64,000 bases of DNA. Origin: Auanema rhodensis. Lineage: Eukaryota; Nematoda; Chromadorea; Rhabditida; Rhabditidae. Below are positions 41,278-53,300 of the stretch, one piece after another. Made by a program: the position numbers and the translations under genes. A model generated the notes under the pieces. It was not told the origin of the DNA. It was given only the letters and a program-made list of their open reading frames with translations, and made no database searches. Numbering within the stretch: the stretch's first letter is position 1; the number at the start of each line of letters is the position of its first letter. The stretch lies in the NCBI GenBank assembly GCA_964057225.1, contig OZ059897.1, positions 11,346,001-11,410,000 of the forward strand. Direction: 5' to 3'.

Positions 41278-42609
41278 ATGGCTAAATTGATAGATTCAAA
41301 ATCAGCACAAGCACTTTTACCTAATATTAATTATAGTGACATACCGGCGTCGGCATTAGGTGTTGAATCCACTCGTACTGTACAAGTTCCTTTAAAAAAT
41401 ACTTTTCTTCCTCAAGGACCATGGGAATTTGTTATAGCCCAAAATTCCAAATCATTTCTTAATCTGAGAAGGTGTTGGTTGAATGTAAAATTCAAAATTG
41501 TAACCACAAACGGCGATCCAGTACCAGACAACCTTGTTTTTGCACCATGCCAACAGTTTGCAGCCAGTTTGATACACTCGTATCATTTAAAAATTGGTGA
41601 TGTTAGCGTGTATGACTCTACCGTAAATCATGCCTACAAAACATATATTAAGAATATTCTAATGTATAGCAACGATGTTAAAGAGAGCAAACTTGCCATA
41701 TCAGGCTATTATGCGGATAGATATCTAGATAATGCAGCCAGTCCTGGATTTAGAGCGCGACAAGGGCTTGTTAAAAATGGCATATTGTGTGAGATGGCTG
41801 CTCCCATCAGTATCGACTCATTCAATCAGGAACGACTGTTTGTAAACTATTCAAAAATGGAGCTAACTGCATATCCAAACCGTGATAATTTCTTAATTGA
41901 CACACTTGGATGGTATAATGAAAGCAAGGATGCTGCAATGAAGGAGGAGTTTCCAAACCTGAAAATAGATGACAATGTACACTTGCTTATTCAAGAGTTT
42001 GATCTAAACGCTGGATTAGCTATGGCTATAGAAGATAAACTTGTAAAGGAACGAATACACTGCCCCATGACGTCAGTGAAAATGCGCTCTTATTTCATAG
42101 AAGGAGGCCGTTGGGATTCACCCAATAACATATTATTCACGTCGCATACACCGAAACGTGTTGTAGTAGGTCTTGTCGGCGCACACGCCTATAATGGTAC
42201 TTTTAAACATTCGCCATTCAACTTTAAACCGTTTGAATTGAAAAATATAAACTTGACGCTCAACAATCGGGTAACACCTACCCGCCCTTATAACTTAGAA
42301 TGGCGTTCTTCCTATGCCACCGCATATATTGACATGTTGGAGGGTTTGGGTCTTGGTCGTACAGATTCATCCAATGGTATTACACCAGCAATGTATAAAG
42401 CTGGTTTCACATTTTTTGTATTTGATATTTCACCGACTGTACACTCGTCCGAGTTATTTGATGTTATACGACAAGGTAATGTGGCCCTGAAATTGGAATT
42501 TGGTCAACAAACGCCGCAAGAGGGTTTATATGCTATTGTTTATGCAAAATATGACTCTATTCTTTCAATTGACAACAATTGTGCTCCATATATTGATACC
42601 AGTTTGTAA
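41278..42609 (+). CDS. Polinton major capsid protein
   Basis: This 443-residue frame is the only unbroken copy of three. It belongs to the family annotated in invertebrates as F54H12.2-like, the predicted double jelly-roll major capsid of Polintons. Recognisable blocks include NLRRCWLNVKFKI near 60 and HLLIQEFDLNAG near 235. It would build the icosahedral shell with the minor capsid protein. The start directly abuts the stop of the basic virion protein, and the 3' end is convergent with polymerase B. Compared with copies A and C it has a small difference at residues 38-41 (VPL in place of EKFL). Confidence 0.85.
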   Translation: MAKLIDSKSAQALLPNINYSDIPASALGVESTRTVQVPLKNTFLPQGPWEFVIAQNSKSFLNLRRCWLNVKFKIVTTNGDPVPDNLVFAPCQQFAASLIHSYHLKIGDVSVYDSTVNHAYKTYIKNILMYSNDVKESKLAISGYYADRYLDNAASPGFRARQGLVKNGILCEMAAPISIDSFNQERLFVNYSKMELTAYPNRDNFLIDTLGWYNESKDAAMKEEFPNLKIDDNVHLLIQEFDLNAGLAMAIEDKLVKERIHCPMTSVKMRSYFIEGGRWDSPNNILFTSHTPKRVVVGLVGAHAYNGTFKHSPFNFKPFELKNINLTLNNRVTPTRPYNLEWRSSYATAYIDMLEGLGLGRTDSSNGITPAMYKAGFTFFVFDISPTVHSSELFDVIRQGNVALKLEFGQQTPQEGLYAIVYAKYDSILSIDNNCAPYIDTSL

Positions 42610-43335
42610 TGTATGTAATAAACTCTTTAAAACATTTGATGAGAAGAATAAAATTTATTAATACAACTATACATAAAAATCTATAAATACAACCATATAC
42701 AAATATACACGCAATAATAAAATTTATAAATTCAAATATATTAAAAATTATTCACAATAACCATAGGGTAAAGTACTAAAATCGTCTAGATAACAAAGTT
42801 TATCCATTACAACCTTGGTACTTTTTGTCATGTCCATCGTGGATATGGAACCAAGCTGCCTCTTTAATAACGTTTTTTTGGTTTTTAAAACCAACTTTTC
42901 TCCATCCATCACGAGTCCTCGAACCAATCGCTCCATACTTTGATAGTTTACCACGGTGGTTGCCGTGTAGTCCAGCGTCTGTAATTTCAAAAATTTCTCA
43001 ATAATATATTTTTATACTTACCACTCCCTTTGCCTTGGTGATATACTTGACCTGACCAGTTGCATTTACTAGCTCATAACTATAAACTTTTGCAGCTGGT
43101 GAAACAAATTTGGTCATTGACCAACCATCGGGTATTTCTGAGGTTAGTTTACCTAACCATTCACCCTTCATATCCTCAATTGGATCAGGCTGATCGAGGC
43201 ATTTTAAATAAATTAGAGAATCGGTGTCTAAATGATGCACGTTTAAATTGTATACAAAGTATAAAATTACCTGTATACACCAAGTTCTTTCCAATTTTTT
43301 CCATTGTCTTATACAATAGTAGCCTTGCATGAATA

Positions 43336-44365
43336 TCATGAACCATACAAGGTTGATATGAGAGGAAGGGAACGAAAAACAACCCAGGGACAAGACAATA
43401 TGATGGTGAGGCTTGTACAACGACATCCTGACATGACGTCATCCGAGTTAAGCCAGCATATTTTTCGAATGTTCAAGATTCAGCTTCATCCCTCAAACGT
43501 AAGAAGAAGATTGATCGCAAGAAATCTAAAAGCTCGTGTACCAGTTCGTAAGCCTCTCATATCAGTTACGAACAGGCTGAAAAAAATTCAATTTGCTCAG
43601 GAGCATTTGAATTGGTCGTATCAAGATTGGTCGTCAGTCATATTTACCGACGAAAGCAAATTTTGCTTATTTGGTAATGACGGACCAGGATTCATCAGAA
43701 GACCTGTGAACCAGCGGTACAACCCCAAGTTTATGAGGCCAACTGTGAAGCATGGAGGAGGAAACGTCATGGTCTGGGGCTGCTTCTGTTCCACCGAAGT
43801 AGGACCCTTATTTTGAATAGAAGGCAGAATGTGTGCAGAGGATTATCAACACATCCTTCAAGAGAGCTTCCTGCCGTTTGCTATCACCAAGTTTGGAACT
43901 AGGAATAGATTCATTCTCCAGCAAGAAAACGATCCGAAGCACACAGCTCGTTCAACAAATAAATTTTTTGATGAACATCGCCTAAATGTTCTGAAATGGC
44001 CAAGTCAATCGCCAGATCTCAACCCGATCGAACATCTTTGGAGAGAACTTGGTCGACGTGCTGCCAAATTCCCTTGTTCAAACAAGGATGAGAAGTTCAG
44101 AGTCTTACGTACTCTATGGAGAGAAATTTCGCCGGAAATTCTGAAGAAGCTCGTGGAATCGATGCCAAGAAGACTTCAAGCTGTGATCGATAATTTTGGG
44201 TACCCCACAAAATATTAATAAACTTGTTATTTATTTTTTTTAAGTTCATTTTTTGATTCTATAGTGTTTTTCAACACTTCTACTATTTTTTTCGATTTTT
44301 TTGTAGTTTGCTTCAAAAGATACAGGGGTTTCTAGTAGGTGTCCGACTTTCATCGCACATGACTG
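43336..44365 (+). mobile_element. Tc1-like transposon, 5'-truncated
   Basis: The right end is a normal terminus (...CGCACATGACTG followed by TA, 44,366-44,367). The left terminus and transposase N-terminus are missing, and the element joins polymerase sequence at about 43,336. It is related to the tandem-array element but distinct. Confidence 0.85.
43337..44218 (+). pseudogene. Tc1-like transposase, truncated with internal stop
   Basis: The protein starts in the middle of the DNA-binding half (EPYKVDMRGRERK) and has FTDESKF, then a TGA at about 43,815-43,817. It continues with QQENDPKHT (the second catalytic Asp replaced by Glu) and PDLNPIEHLW. It is non-functional. Confidence 0.9.
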
Positions 44366-46158
44366 TACCTATTCAGCTGTAGTTTGGCAATGCTACGCAT
44401 GGCCGCATTCTTTTCAATTTTTTTGCTCTCCAGAGCAACACCAGTGTTTTTCTAGTGCTCTTGGAGATATTTTAGCTGTAAAATGTTATTTAATGCCATA
44501 CTTTTCATGAAACATACCTTTTCAGCCTCTGTCATATTTGGCTTAGGCCAGCCCGATGCTTCTTGCTTAATTTTTATGCACTTTTGTACAAAATCCTTGA
44601 ATAGGCCTCCTTGCTGCCATTCATCCCAGTGCCAAACCTCATAAACATGAAGCACTTTGTAGCCACGAGTCGAGTTTACTTTGTAGCCACGAATCGAGTT
44701 ACAACCTCAGTGTCCTTCATAAAATTTGCCATTTGCTCATTTGATGACATTTGAGCAGTAATTTCGTGTTCCCACACAGTGGTTATACTAATGCCCTGGC
44801 TTTGAATAGCTTCAAGCCTTTTCATGGTTTTTTCATAAACCTAAATGTTTCAGCTTAAAATGATTAAAAAAAAAAGTATTGGTTACCTCTTCCATTGTTT
44901 CACCATTTCTGCCTGGTGCAATAGCAGTCTTGTTGGTGCACTGGGGGCAACCATGATAAATACAGCCGTTAAACTACAAAATTTTTTATTTTTTACATTT
45001 AATACAAATTACTCACCTCATAGCCGTGATTAGCCACACTGTCATAAGCATCAAGTAGATAGCGTTGGCTATCTACTCTCACAACAAATTCACCACCATT
45101 AAGCTTATGCATTAATTTGCGGCCTAATCCTTGTTCTAGCCATTTTATGTACTTTATGGCAATTATACTCTGCTTCTGGCCGGCATAATAACCAGTCTCA
45201 GGCAGAATACCCACTTGATTTTCTTTAATGTGGTTCATCTTCAACTGAAACACAATTGTTTTAAACAATGCTTGCATTTTTGAAAACTTGCCTGGAATAA
45301 AGAAAAACTGGCAAATGTCATGTATTGTATGACAGGATTCCAGCCAGTGGTGGCGGTGGCCAACTTCATGTACACTTTCATACAGTTGGTTAAAACACGG
45401 ACATCTGTCCTACAATATTCCAGAAGCTCCTCATCAAAATCAAACACACTTTGATTACGCTCTTCATACCAAATATTGAATGAAGCTAGGTCTTCTGCTT
45501 TCATTCTAGCAGTACAATAGTACTGTTTTAGTGGTAAAGATGGTAACACTTCGCCATAATTTATTGGATGATTAAAGAGGTATGGGAATTGTCCTTAACT
45601 CATATCAGGTACACCAAATGCCTTGGGTAACGCTGATAAGGGTAAAGGCACTAGTAAATAACTATCTTTAAAACATAAATGATTAATGTTTTGTCCTCTT
45701 AAAGGCTTGACAACCATGCTAATAATCTTGGTCCCATTTATAATGGGGTCAGGATATATTCCACGGTTTATCAGCTTAGACACCAAGAAATGTATGTCAA
45801 AGCGTGAACCATTATGCGCTATCAAAATTGCATTATCATTCTCAACAGAGTTGAGTAACCAATCAAGGAAACGATCTGTTACAGATCATTCACTATCACC
45901 TTGTTGGTACCCAAAATGGCCCTCCTTGGTTGTGCATTTTTCACAGGAATTGGCATCTATACAACTTTCACAAAATTTGTTATACACAACCATTTTGGGC
46001 CATTGTTCATCTGCATATTCATGAACATTTGTGCCGTTTTTTAACACAACTGTTTCAAAGTCATAAAATATGAGCTTAAACAAGGAAGCATTACATTTGT
46101 AAAGATAACAACTACAAACCTTTAACTTTTCTTGCTTCTTTTTTAGCTGAGCCTTCTT

Positions 46159-46350
46159 ACATGTGTGGGTCAGCGCACCTGTTTTAACGATCTTATCGAA
46201 TTAATCTTCGATATGTGTTCCATTGGAAACAACACAATTGTTTGTGAATCCTATCGAATTAACCTTCGATATGTGTTTTATTGAGTTAGTATATTAGAAT
46301 ATACTAATATAAAATTTAAAACAATTTCTTTAAACTATTCTTTCATGTAA
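46159..46350. repeat. Subterminal repeats, right side of Polinton B
   Basis: Inverted-repeat motifs lie at 46,194 and 46,252, separated by the same spacer sequences seen in element A at 24,405-24,480, in reverse orientation. There is no coding signal. Confidence 0.8.
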
Positions 46351-46958
46351 TTTGAAAATATTAGGCAATTTGGTACATGTGGTGTACAGCTATTTATCAT
46401 ATTTTAATGAACAAAACGTTTGCCATGTGGTTTTTGTGTGGGTCAGCGCACCTGTTTTAACGATCTTATCGAATTAACCTTCGATATGTGTTCCATTAAC
46501 TTTTGTATTTCACATCGTTCTTATCGAATTAACCTTCGATATGTGTTTCATTAACTTTTGTATTTCATATCGTTCTTATCGAATTAACCTTCGATATGTG
46601 TTCCATTAACTTTTGTATTTCATATCGTTCTTATCGAATTAACCTTCGATATGAGTTCCATTGATTTACCCATAAGAGGTACGGTGAACATATTAATTAG
46701 CTTTCATATATATTCAAATTTTATAAATTAAAACAAAAACAATATATATTAAAATGTTTATTCAAATGTATAAATATTGAAAATACATTTAAAAGGAGAT
46801 AATTTTAAAAATATATAAAAATACATTTAAAAAGAAATAATTAAATAATAATATTTAAAACATATATAAATAATAAAAATTCATTTAAAATACATTAAAA
46901 AATAATTTTAAAAAAGATTTTAAAAAAAAATCATGCATTTTGATCCATGCGCAGGCTC
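46351..46958 (-). repeat. Right terminal inverted repeat of Polinton B
   Basis: Four motifs lie at 46,467, 46,522, 46,577 and 46,632, spaced exactly 55 bases apart. Then come the reverse of GTTCACCGTACC, the AT-rich block and the end GCAGGCTC at 46,951-46,958. Retrotransposon sequence follows at once. Confidence 0.85.
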
Positions 46959-46961
46959 ATC

Positions 46962-47842
46962 TTGAGTATTCAAGACGCTTTTAGTAAATGGGGAACAACT
47001 TGCCCATTAATAACACAAACGGCTACTGAAATCACAAAAGCGTTTGTAATTAGATTTGTTTTCATATATGGACCACCAATGAGTATGATAACCGATAATG
47101 GTAGTAGCTTTTTGTCATCTGAATTTCAAGCTATGTGTAAACAATTTGGAATTAAACACACTACTACGCTACCATATCATAAAAATGCTAATGGACAAGT
47201 TGAGAGACTTCATAGAACTTTGGAAGAAGCTCTCTCTTCATTCGTGAATGAACAACAAACTAACTGGGATATACACCTACCCAAAGTTATGTTTGTGATC
47301 AATACGTTACCAAACTCATCAACATCTATTAGTCCATATGTTGTATTATTTGGTCGGGATGCAAGACTTCCTATTGACCATCAATTGCCTGGAAATAATC
47401 TTCAAACTGAAGAACCAGCCAATCCTACAGAAGATTTTGTCAATAGATCGCTAATACAAAATGAAAGCACATATAATATAGTAAAAGATAGAATTGAAAC
47501 ATGCAGCCACCCTGTCGGACTCGGACATCAGCGAGGACAACAAAGATCAGGAACAAGGATCACCAGAGCCATACCTTTTGTATGTCACACAACAACAAAG
47601 AAGAATGAACAACAGTACAATACACGAAATAGAACACAAAAAAAAGAAATTCAGGTTAATGACTTAGTTATGAAAAGTGAATTCTACTCGAAACAAACTA
47701 ACATTATTTAGTTACAGCAGTTCAAAGATCTTTCGTCGTGGTTCAAATAGATAAAGGAAAAAGCAGAAGAGTACACAAGGACTTTGTCAAACCTTATCAA
47801 CGGACAACATTTATTCCGGTTATCACGATTTCTTGCAGGTAG
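46962..47842 (+). pseudogene. Integrase C-terminal part, gypsy-like
   Basis: This begins inside the catalytic core (LSIQDAFSKW), so the first Asp is absent. ITDNGSSF and GQVERLHRTL supply the second Asp and the Glu. The frame drifts after about 47,500, and a final segment (about 47,710-47,842) in another frame carries the usual VHKDFVKPY ending. It is a remnant. Confidence 0.85.
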
Positions 47843-48433
47843 TTTTTTTTTTTTCACAAAATCAATTTGTTGAATTTTTTTTTATTTTGTGCCATTTCTG
47901 ATTGTAACACTTCTTTGTTGTTGATTGATTTTCTCTGAGAAGTCTGCTATTGTTTTACAAGGTTTTGTTTTATTACTCCAATTTTCATTGAGTAGATTTT
48001 TTTCAATATTCTCTTGTGAATCTTGCTATTTGTTATGCTTAATCATTACTTGTATTCACCTTATGGACATTAGTCATACGGGTCAAACGAGTTTTTATTT
48101 TTTTGTACAGAACGGGCTCGACCTATTCTCAGGGTAACACCGTACCTGTACAACTCAAGAAAATGAACGACTATATCACAGTCGAATGGTTTAGAAGCAA
48201 AGCTCTCGTTTGCAAGCATTTCACTACTCAAGTGAATGGAATAGAATCTACTCGATACTACATTTCAAATTCAACAAACTTGAAGAGACAATAGCTAAAC
48301 TTTCAAATCGTATTGTATACATTTTTTTTATCCACTACACCATGATTTTTTTTCCAACATCCAACTATCTTAAAAAGCGAATTAATTTATTTTGTTTTTG
48401 AACGAGGAAGTTCAACTTTTTAAGGTGGGGCGA
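47843..48433 (+). other. AT-rich 3' region before the LTR
   Basis: No convincing gene is seen. It ends with AAGGTGGGGCGA, a likely polypurine tract, directly before TGTCAC. Confidence 0.5.
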
Positions 48434-48830
48434 TGTCACATCGGCAAGCACATGGTAAACATGTGCGCGCTATTCAAATAGCGGGAGCCTGAACAAGCCC
48501 CGCCTACAACATGGGACACACATGACACTCTTGCTTCTGGCCTAACCCAGATAGGTTGTCTTATAGTCATGTGAGTCTCATCTCTTTATCATCTATATAT
48601 ATCATCTATATATATCATCTATTTAATACTTTATTATATCTCTTTATATTCTTTCTTAATTTAATTCTTATATTGTACTTTCTTGTTATCTGATAATGAA
48701 TCCTTTTCTCTTTAAGTATTTGTCTTAATAAGGAAATCGGGGCGTTCGGGTCTGCCTACCTAAGGAACAAGGTAGAAGTACATATATCTTCCGACCATGA
48801 GAAGACGGGAAGAAACAATATGTAACGCTT
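48434..48830 (+). repeat. LTR of the second gypsy-like element
   Basis: The LTR starts TGTCACATCGG after the purine tract and includes a CATCTATATATAT triplicate near 48,590. The 3' boundary is set only by the Polinton C terminus, so the LTR may be cut short. No second LTR is in the window. Confidence 0.6.
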
Positions 48831-48851
48831 TTCCTTCCGAGGCAGGCTCTC

Positions 48852-50110
48852 GAGCCTGCGCATGGATCAAAATGCATGATTTTTTTAAAATCATTCTTAA
48901 AGTTTTTTTTTAATGTATTTTTAAAATTAATTCTTTTAAATGTACTTTTAAAATTATTTCTTTTTAAATGTATTTTTAAAATTATTTCTTTTTAAATGTA
49001 TTTTTAATATTTACATATGTTTTAAATATTATTATTTAATTATTTTTTTTAATGTATTTTTATATATTTTTAAAATATTATTAAAATTATTTCTTTTTAA
49101 ATCTATTTTCAATATTTATACATTTGAATAAACTTTTTAATATATATTGTTTTAATTTATAAAATTTGAATATAAATTATAAAAGCTAATCAATATGTTC
49201 ACCGTACTTCTTACGGGTTAATCAATGGAACTCATATCGAAGGTTAATTCGATAAGATATATTTTATACAATTATTTTTTAATTTTATTTGTTTACATTG
49301 TTTATAGTTTGTGTTTATTATAGTTTATAACTATTAATTTAACTTTTAAAAAGTTTGTTGTTTTTCTAGGCGAATCATTTTGTTCACCGTACCTCTTATG
49401 GGTAAATCAATGGAACACATATCGAAAGTTAATTCGATAAGAACGACATGAAATACAAAAGTTAATGGAACACATATCGAAGGTTGCACTGACCCACACA
49501 AGAACCACATGGCAAACGTTTTGTTCATTAAAATATGATAAATAGCTGTACACCACATGTACCAATTTGTCTAATATTTTCAAATTACATGAAAGAATAG
49601 TTTAAAGAAATTGTTTTAAATTTTATTTTAGTATATTCTAATATACTAACTCAATAAAACACATATCGAAGGTTAATTCGATAGGATTCACAAACAATTG
49701 TGTTGTTTCCAATGGAAGCACTGACCCACACATGTACCACATGACAAAAGTTTTGTTCATAAAAATATGCTGCTGTACAGCACAAGTACCCATAACGCTA
49801 AAAAGAATACTTACCATGCCAAGGGGTCATGGGTATATACTTTTTAGTATCAAAAATGTTAACGGAACACATATCGAATATTAATTCGATGAGATTGGTG
49901 AAACTGGTACGTTGACCTACAATGAACCAAATGGCAAAGCACTTGTTCATTAAAGTATAACAAATAGCTGTATAGCATATGCATCAAAATTTCTAATATT
50001 CTCAAATTACGTGGAAAAAAGAGTATATAGAAATAGTTTTAGTGTGTATATTACTAATATTCTAATACACTAACTCAATGGAACACATATCGAAGATTAA
50101 TTCAATAAGA
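48852..50110. repeat. Polinton C terminal and subterminal repeats
   Basis: The order is AT-rich block, GTTCACCGTAC block (twice, about 49,197 and 49,382) and motif copies at 49,235, 49,420, 49,664, 49,872 and 50,088. A half motif at 49,475 is cut by a small deletion. No protein-coding signal is seen. Confidence 0.82.
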
Positions 50111-50399
50111 TTGTTGAAACAGGTGCGCTGACCACAACAACACATGCGTATTTATTAACAACGGATTGGTAACTGTCACTGTTGACAGCTGTAATATGAT
50201 ACAATGTTGAGTGTTGGCAACATTGTTACGTGACAATAAAACAACTGACTGTTCTTGCAATGAAGTGTAATATAAATGTGTAAAATGAAATATGGATAAC
50301 TATCTCTCAGAGTTTGCATAATTTTATTCTAACAAGATACAATGACTGCTAACAGGTTGTGTTTTTTCCTATCTTTTTTTTTAATTAAAATATTTATTT

Positions 50400-53300
50400 T
50401 CAAGTATAAGCGTGTATGTGAAGAGTTGGGGTTCGATTATGAGGAAATTTATCAACTCAGGTAATTTAACAATGTTTTTAAAATATACATCTTTGTTTTT
50501 TTTTTAGTAAGCGCATAAAGCTTACCGAGAGTGGTGGTGTTGAGCTCTGTGACCCCGCAATAACCACTTCCAATAGTGGTCCCTCGTCATCAAGGGTTAT
50601 TGAAGTTATCACCTTGAATGACAGCGATAATGAGTAAGTTATCGTATAATGAAAAAGCATGAAATTTTTTTTTTCAGAGAATGGAATCCCGAGATGCCAT
50701 CAACTAGTGGGGAACAATTAGGAGGCGGTTCATCCTTCAACGATATTTGTCAAATAAAGGTACGAGCTTTTAACTTTTTTTTTGCATGTTACAATTCTTT
50801 TCACTCTATATCTTTTATTTGATTACATATCTTGAACAATTTTGAATTCTGCCATCTATTTTTAAACAAATCATCATACATTCGGAGGCTTTCTGAAAAA
50901 TAAAATTAAATCTTATCCCAAATCCATGCCATAATATCATTTATTAAATTTTCAATCATTAAAATACACTTAAATTTAAATATTTTGATGCTCAAAAACT
51001 GACACATTTAAATATTTTGTATTTTCTAAATTATTTCACTCTATCTATTTTATTTAATCCCATATTTTAAGCAATTTTATATTTCTACCACTATTTCATA
51101 ATTTCATTTTTTAAAGTTTTAATCATTAAAAAACATTTAAATTTCAATATTGTGATGCTCAAAAACTGAAACTTGAAATTGATTTATATATTCTAAGCCA
51201 CTTCACTTCATCTCTTTTATCTAATCACATATCTTGAACAAATTTAAATTTCTATCACTTTTTCATAATTTCGTTTATTAAATTTTTAATCATTAAAAAA
51301 CATTTAAATTTCAATATTGTGATGCTCAAAAACTGAAACATTTAAATATTTTGTATTTTCTAAACCATTTCACTTCATCTATTTTATTTATATATACATT
51401 TTAAACAATTTTATAATTCCACTATTATTTAATTTTTATTTATTAAATTTTTAAACATTAAAAAAAAACTTGATGCTCAAAAACTGAATCATTTAAATAT
51501 TTTGTATTTTTCTAATCGTTTTGAAACAAACTAAACATATATTTGAAACCATTTCGATTAAATAAAAAATACGACTATAACAAACAAAGAGACATAATAA
51601 TTATGAGCAAAAAAATTAATTTATATTGGTTGGTTTCTATTTTGATGCCGAACTCAAAATACCTGGCACAATTGAAAACATTGACACTCATTGCCTGGCT
51701 AGAGCAGCAGTTGTGGGAATGTGGAAAGCCGATGAAGAGGCAGCAGAAGATGTTATTGAGAAGCGGAGGATTGAAAATCTTCGTTGCAACTACATCTTGT
51801 TGCCAAATCAACCACATCATATCAATTTATTAAATAGGTGTGGTATTTCTGTACATTTACCAAATTATAATTTGAATCCTTTAAATATTATTGCAAGTTG
51901 TAATACAGACTATAAGTTTGTAGTATACGCTAGACCACCTGGACAGCGTATGTACGCTAATCAGCGTATCTTTAATGAAACGGCTAGCAAAGTGGTAACA
52001 CTAGGCTAGCGAAATAATCATTATGACTTTATTACAACTTGTAGTAGATCACAGCTTTTTGATGGTATTATATGCCAACACTGTAAATTATCTTACAAAA
52101 CAGTGTTGCATAGATGTAAAGCCAAGTGTAAGAAATGCCACACCTTAAAATGTAATTCGATGAAAAATGTGGTTGAAAGTAGCATAAGATGTGATAGTTG
52201 TAGAGTTTTGTTTAAAACTCGTCAATGCTTTGACAGGCATATGAGAAAAACATGTCGAATGTTTAAGGTAATTTAAAAAATATATATAAAATTTTACAAG
52301 ACTAAATTCAGACATGTGAAAATTGTGATCATTATCACAGAGCACATGCTGATAGACCGCACAATTGCAATGAAAAATTTTGCAAAAAGTGTGGGCAAAC
52401 AAAGCCTGAAGATCACTCTTGTTGTTGGGTACCACCTAACGACAAGAAGAAGGATCAGTTAAAAAAGAGGCAAGAAAAATACAAGGTTTGTATTTGACAT
52501 CTTTACAAGTGTAATACTTACTTGTTTAAGATTATATTTTATTTAGATTCTCTTTATTCCAGGCAAGTTTTTTAAAATACAAGCATTTTCAAAACTAGTA
52601 TATTACAGTTGAAAATGAATCATATTAAAGAGAACCAAGTGGGTATTCTGCCTGAGACTGGTTATTATGCCGGTCAAAAGCAGAGTATAAAAGCCATAAA
52701 GTATATAAAATGGCTAGAACAAGGATTGGGCCGCCCATTAATGCATAAGCTTAATGGTGGTGAATTTGCAGTGAGAGTAGATGGCCATCGCTATCTACTC
52801 GATGCTTATGACAGCGTTGCCAATCATGGCTATAAGGTGAGTAATTTGTAATAAATGTAAAAAATGCAAATTTTCGTAGATTAATGGTTGTATTTACCAT
52901 GGTTGCCCCCAGTGCACCAACAAGAGCGCTATAGCACCAGGCAGAAATGGTGAAACAATGGAAGAGGTAATTGTGACATTTTTTTTAATCATTTTAATTT
53001 GAAAAATTTAGGTTTATGATAAAACCATGAAAAGGCTTCAAAAAATTCAAAGCCAAGGCATTAGTGTTACCACAGTGTGGGAGCACGAAATTAAAGCTCA
53101 AATTTCGGCCAATGAAGAAATGGCGAAATTTCTGCGTGAAACAAATGTTGTTACACGCTTGGCACCTAGAGATGCCTTTACCGGTGGCCGCACCCAGACA
53201 TATAAGCTTTTGGCACAAGCTTCGGATAGATACTCGCTCGAGTATGTGGACTTTCGTTCACTATATCCATATGTCACCGCTTTTGATGCCTATTACCCTG

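Larger units (their letters stand above)
42748..46158 (-). pseudogene. polB: Protein-primed DNA polymerase B, Polinton B
   Basis: Exo I (FYDFET), Exo II (NGSRFDIHF) and Exo III (YCRTDV) are all intact at about 46,060, 45,815 and 45,420. Motif C (LDTDSL) is at about 43,215. Motif A is deleted at about 44,665-44,700, where a small duplicated scar contains two copies of a TTTGTAGCCACGA block. The motif B region is replaced by a truncated Tc1-like element (43,336-44,365). An early stop lies near 45,598. The N-terminal zinc-binding exons are missing: the gene ends at 46,158 against subterminal repeats. It cannot be active. Confidence 0.88.
32381..46958. mobile_element. Polinton/Maverick B, complete end to end
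   Basis: This element of about 14.6 kb is bounded by inverted terminal regions that share GCAGGCTC ends, an AT-rich block, a GTTCACCGTACC block and repeated TATCGAA-N6-TTCGATA motifs. It contains integrase, ATPase, protease, both capsid genes and polymerase B, the diagnostic Polinton set. Length and gene content are typical of the group (15-20 kb). The flanks do not match, so no 6-bp target duplication can be seen. It has been hit by one inserted and one truncated Tc1-like element and by point damage in ATPase, minor capsid and polymerase. Confidence 0.92.
46959..48830 (+). mobile_element. 3' end of a second gypsy-like retrotransposon
   Basis: This contains the end of pol (integrase), a non-coding stretch and an LTR. 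Its 5' part is missing where the Polinton B terminus joins. It differs in sequence and orientation from the element at 1-11,386. Confidence 0.85.
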
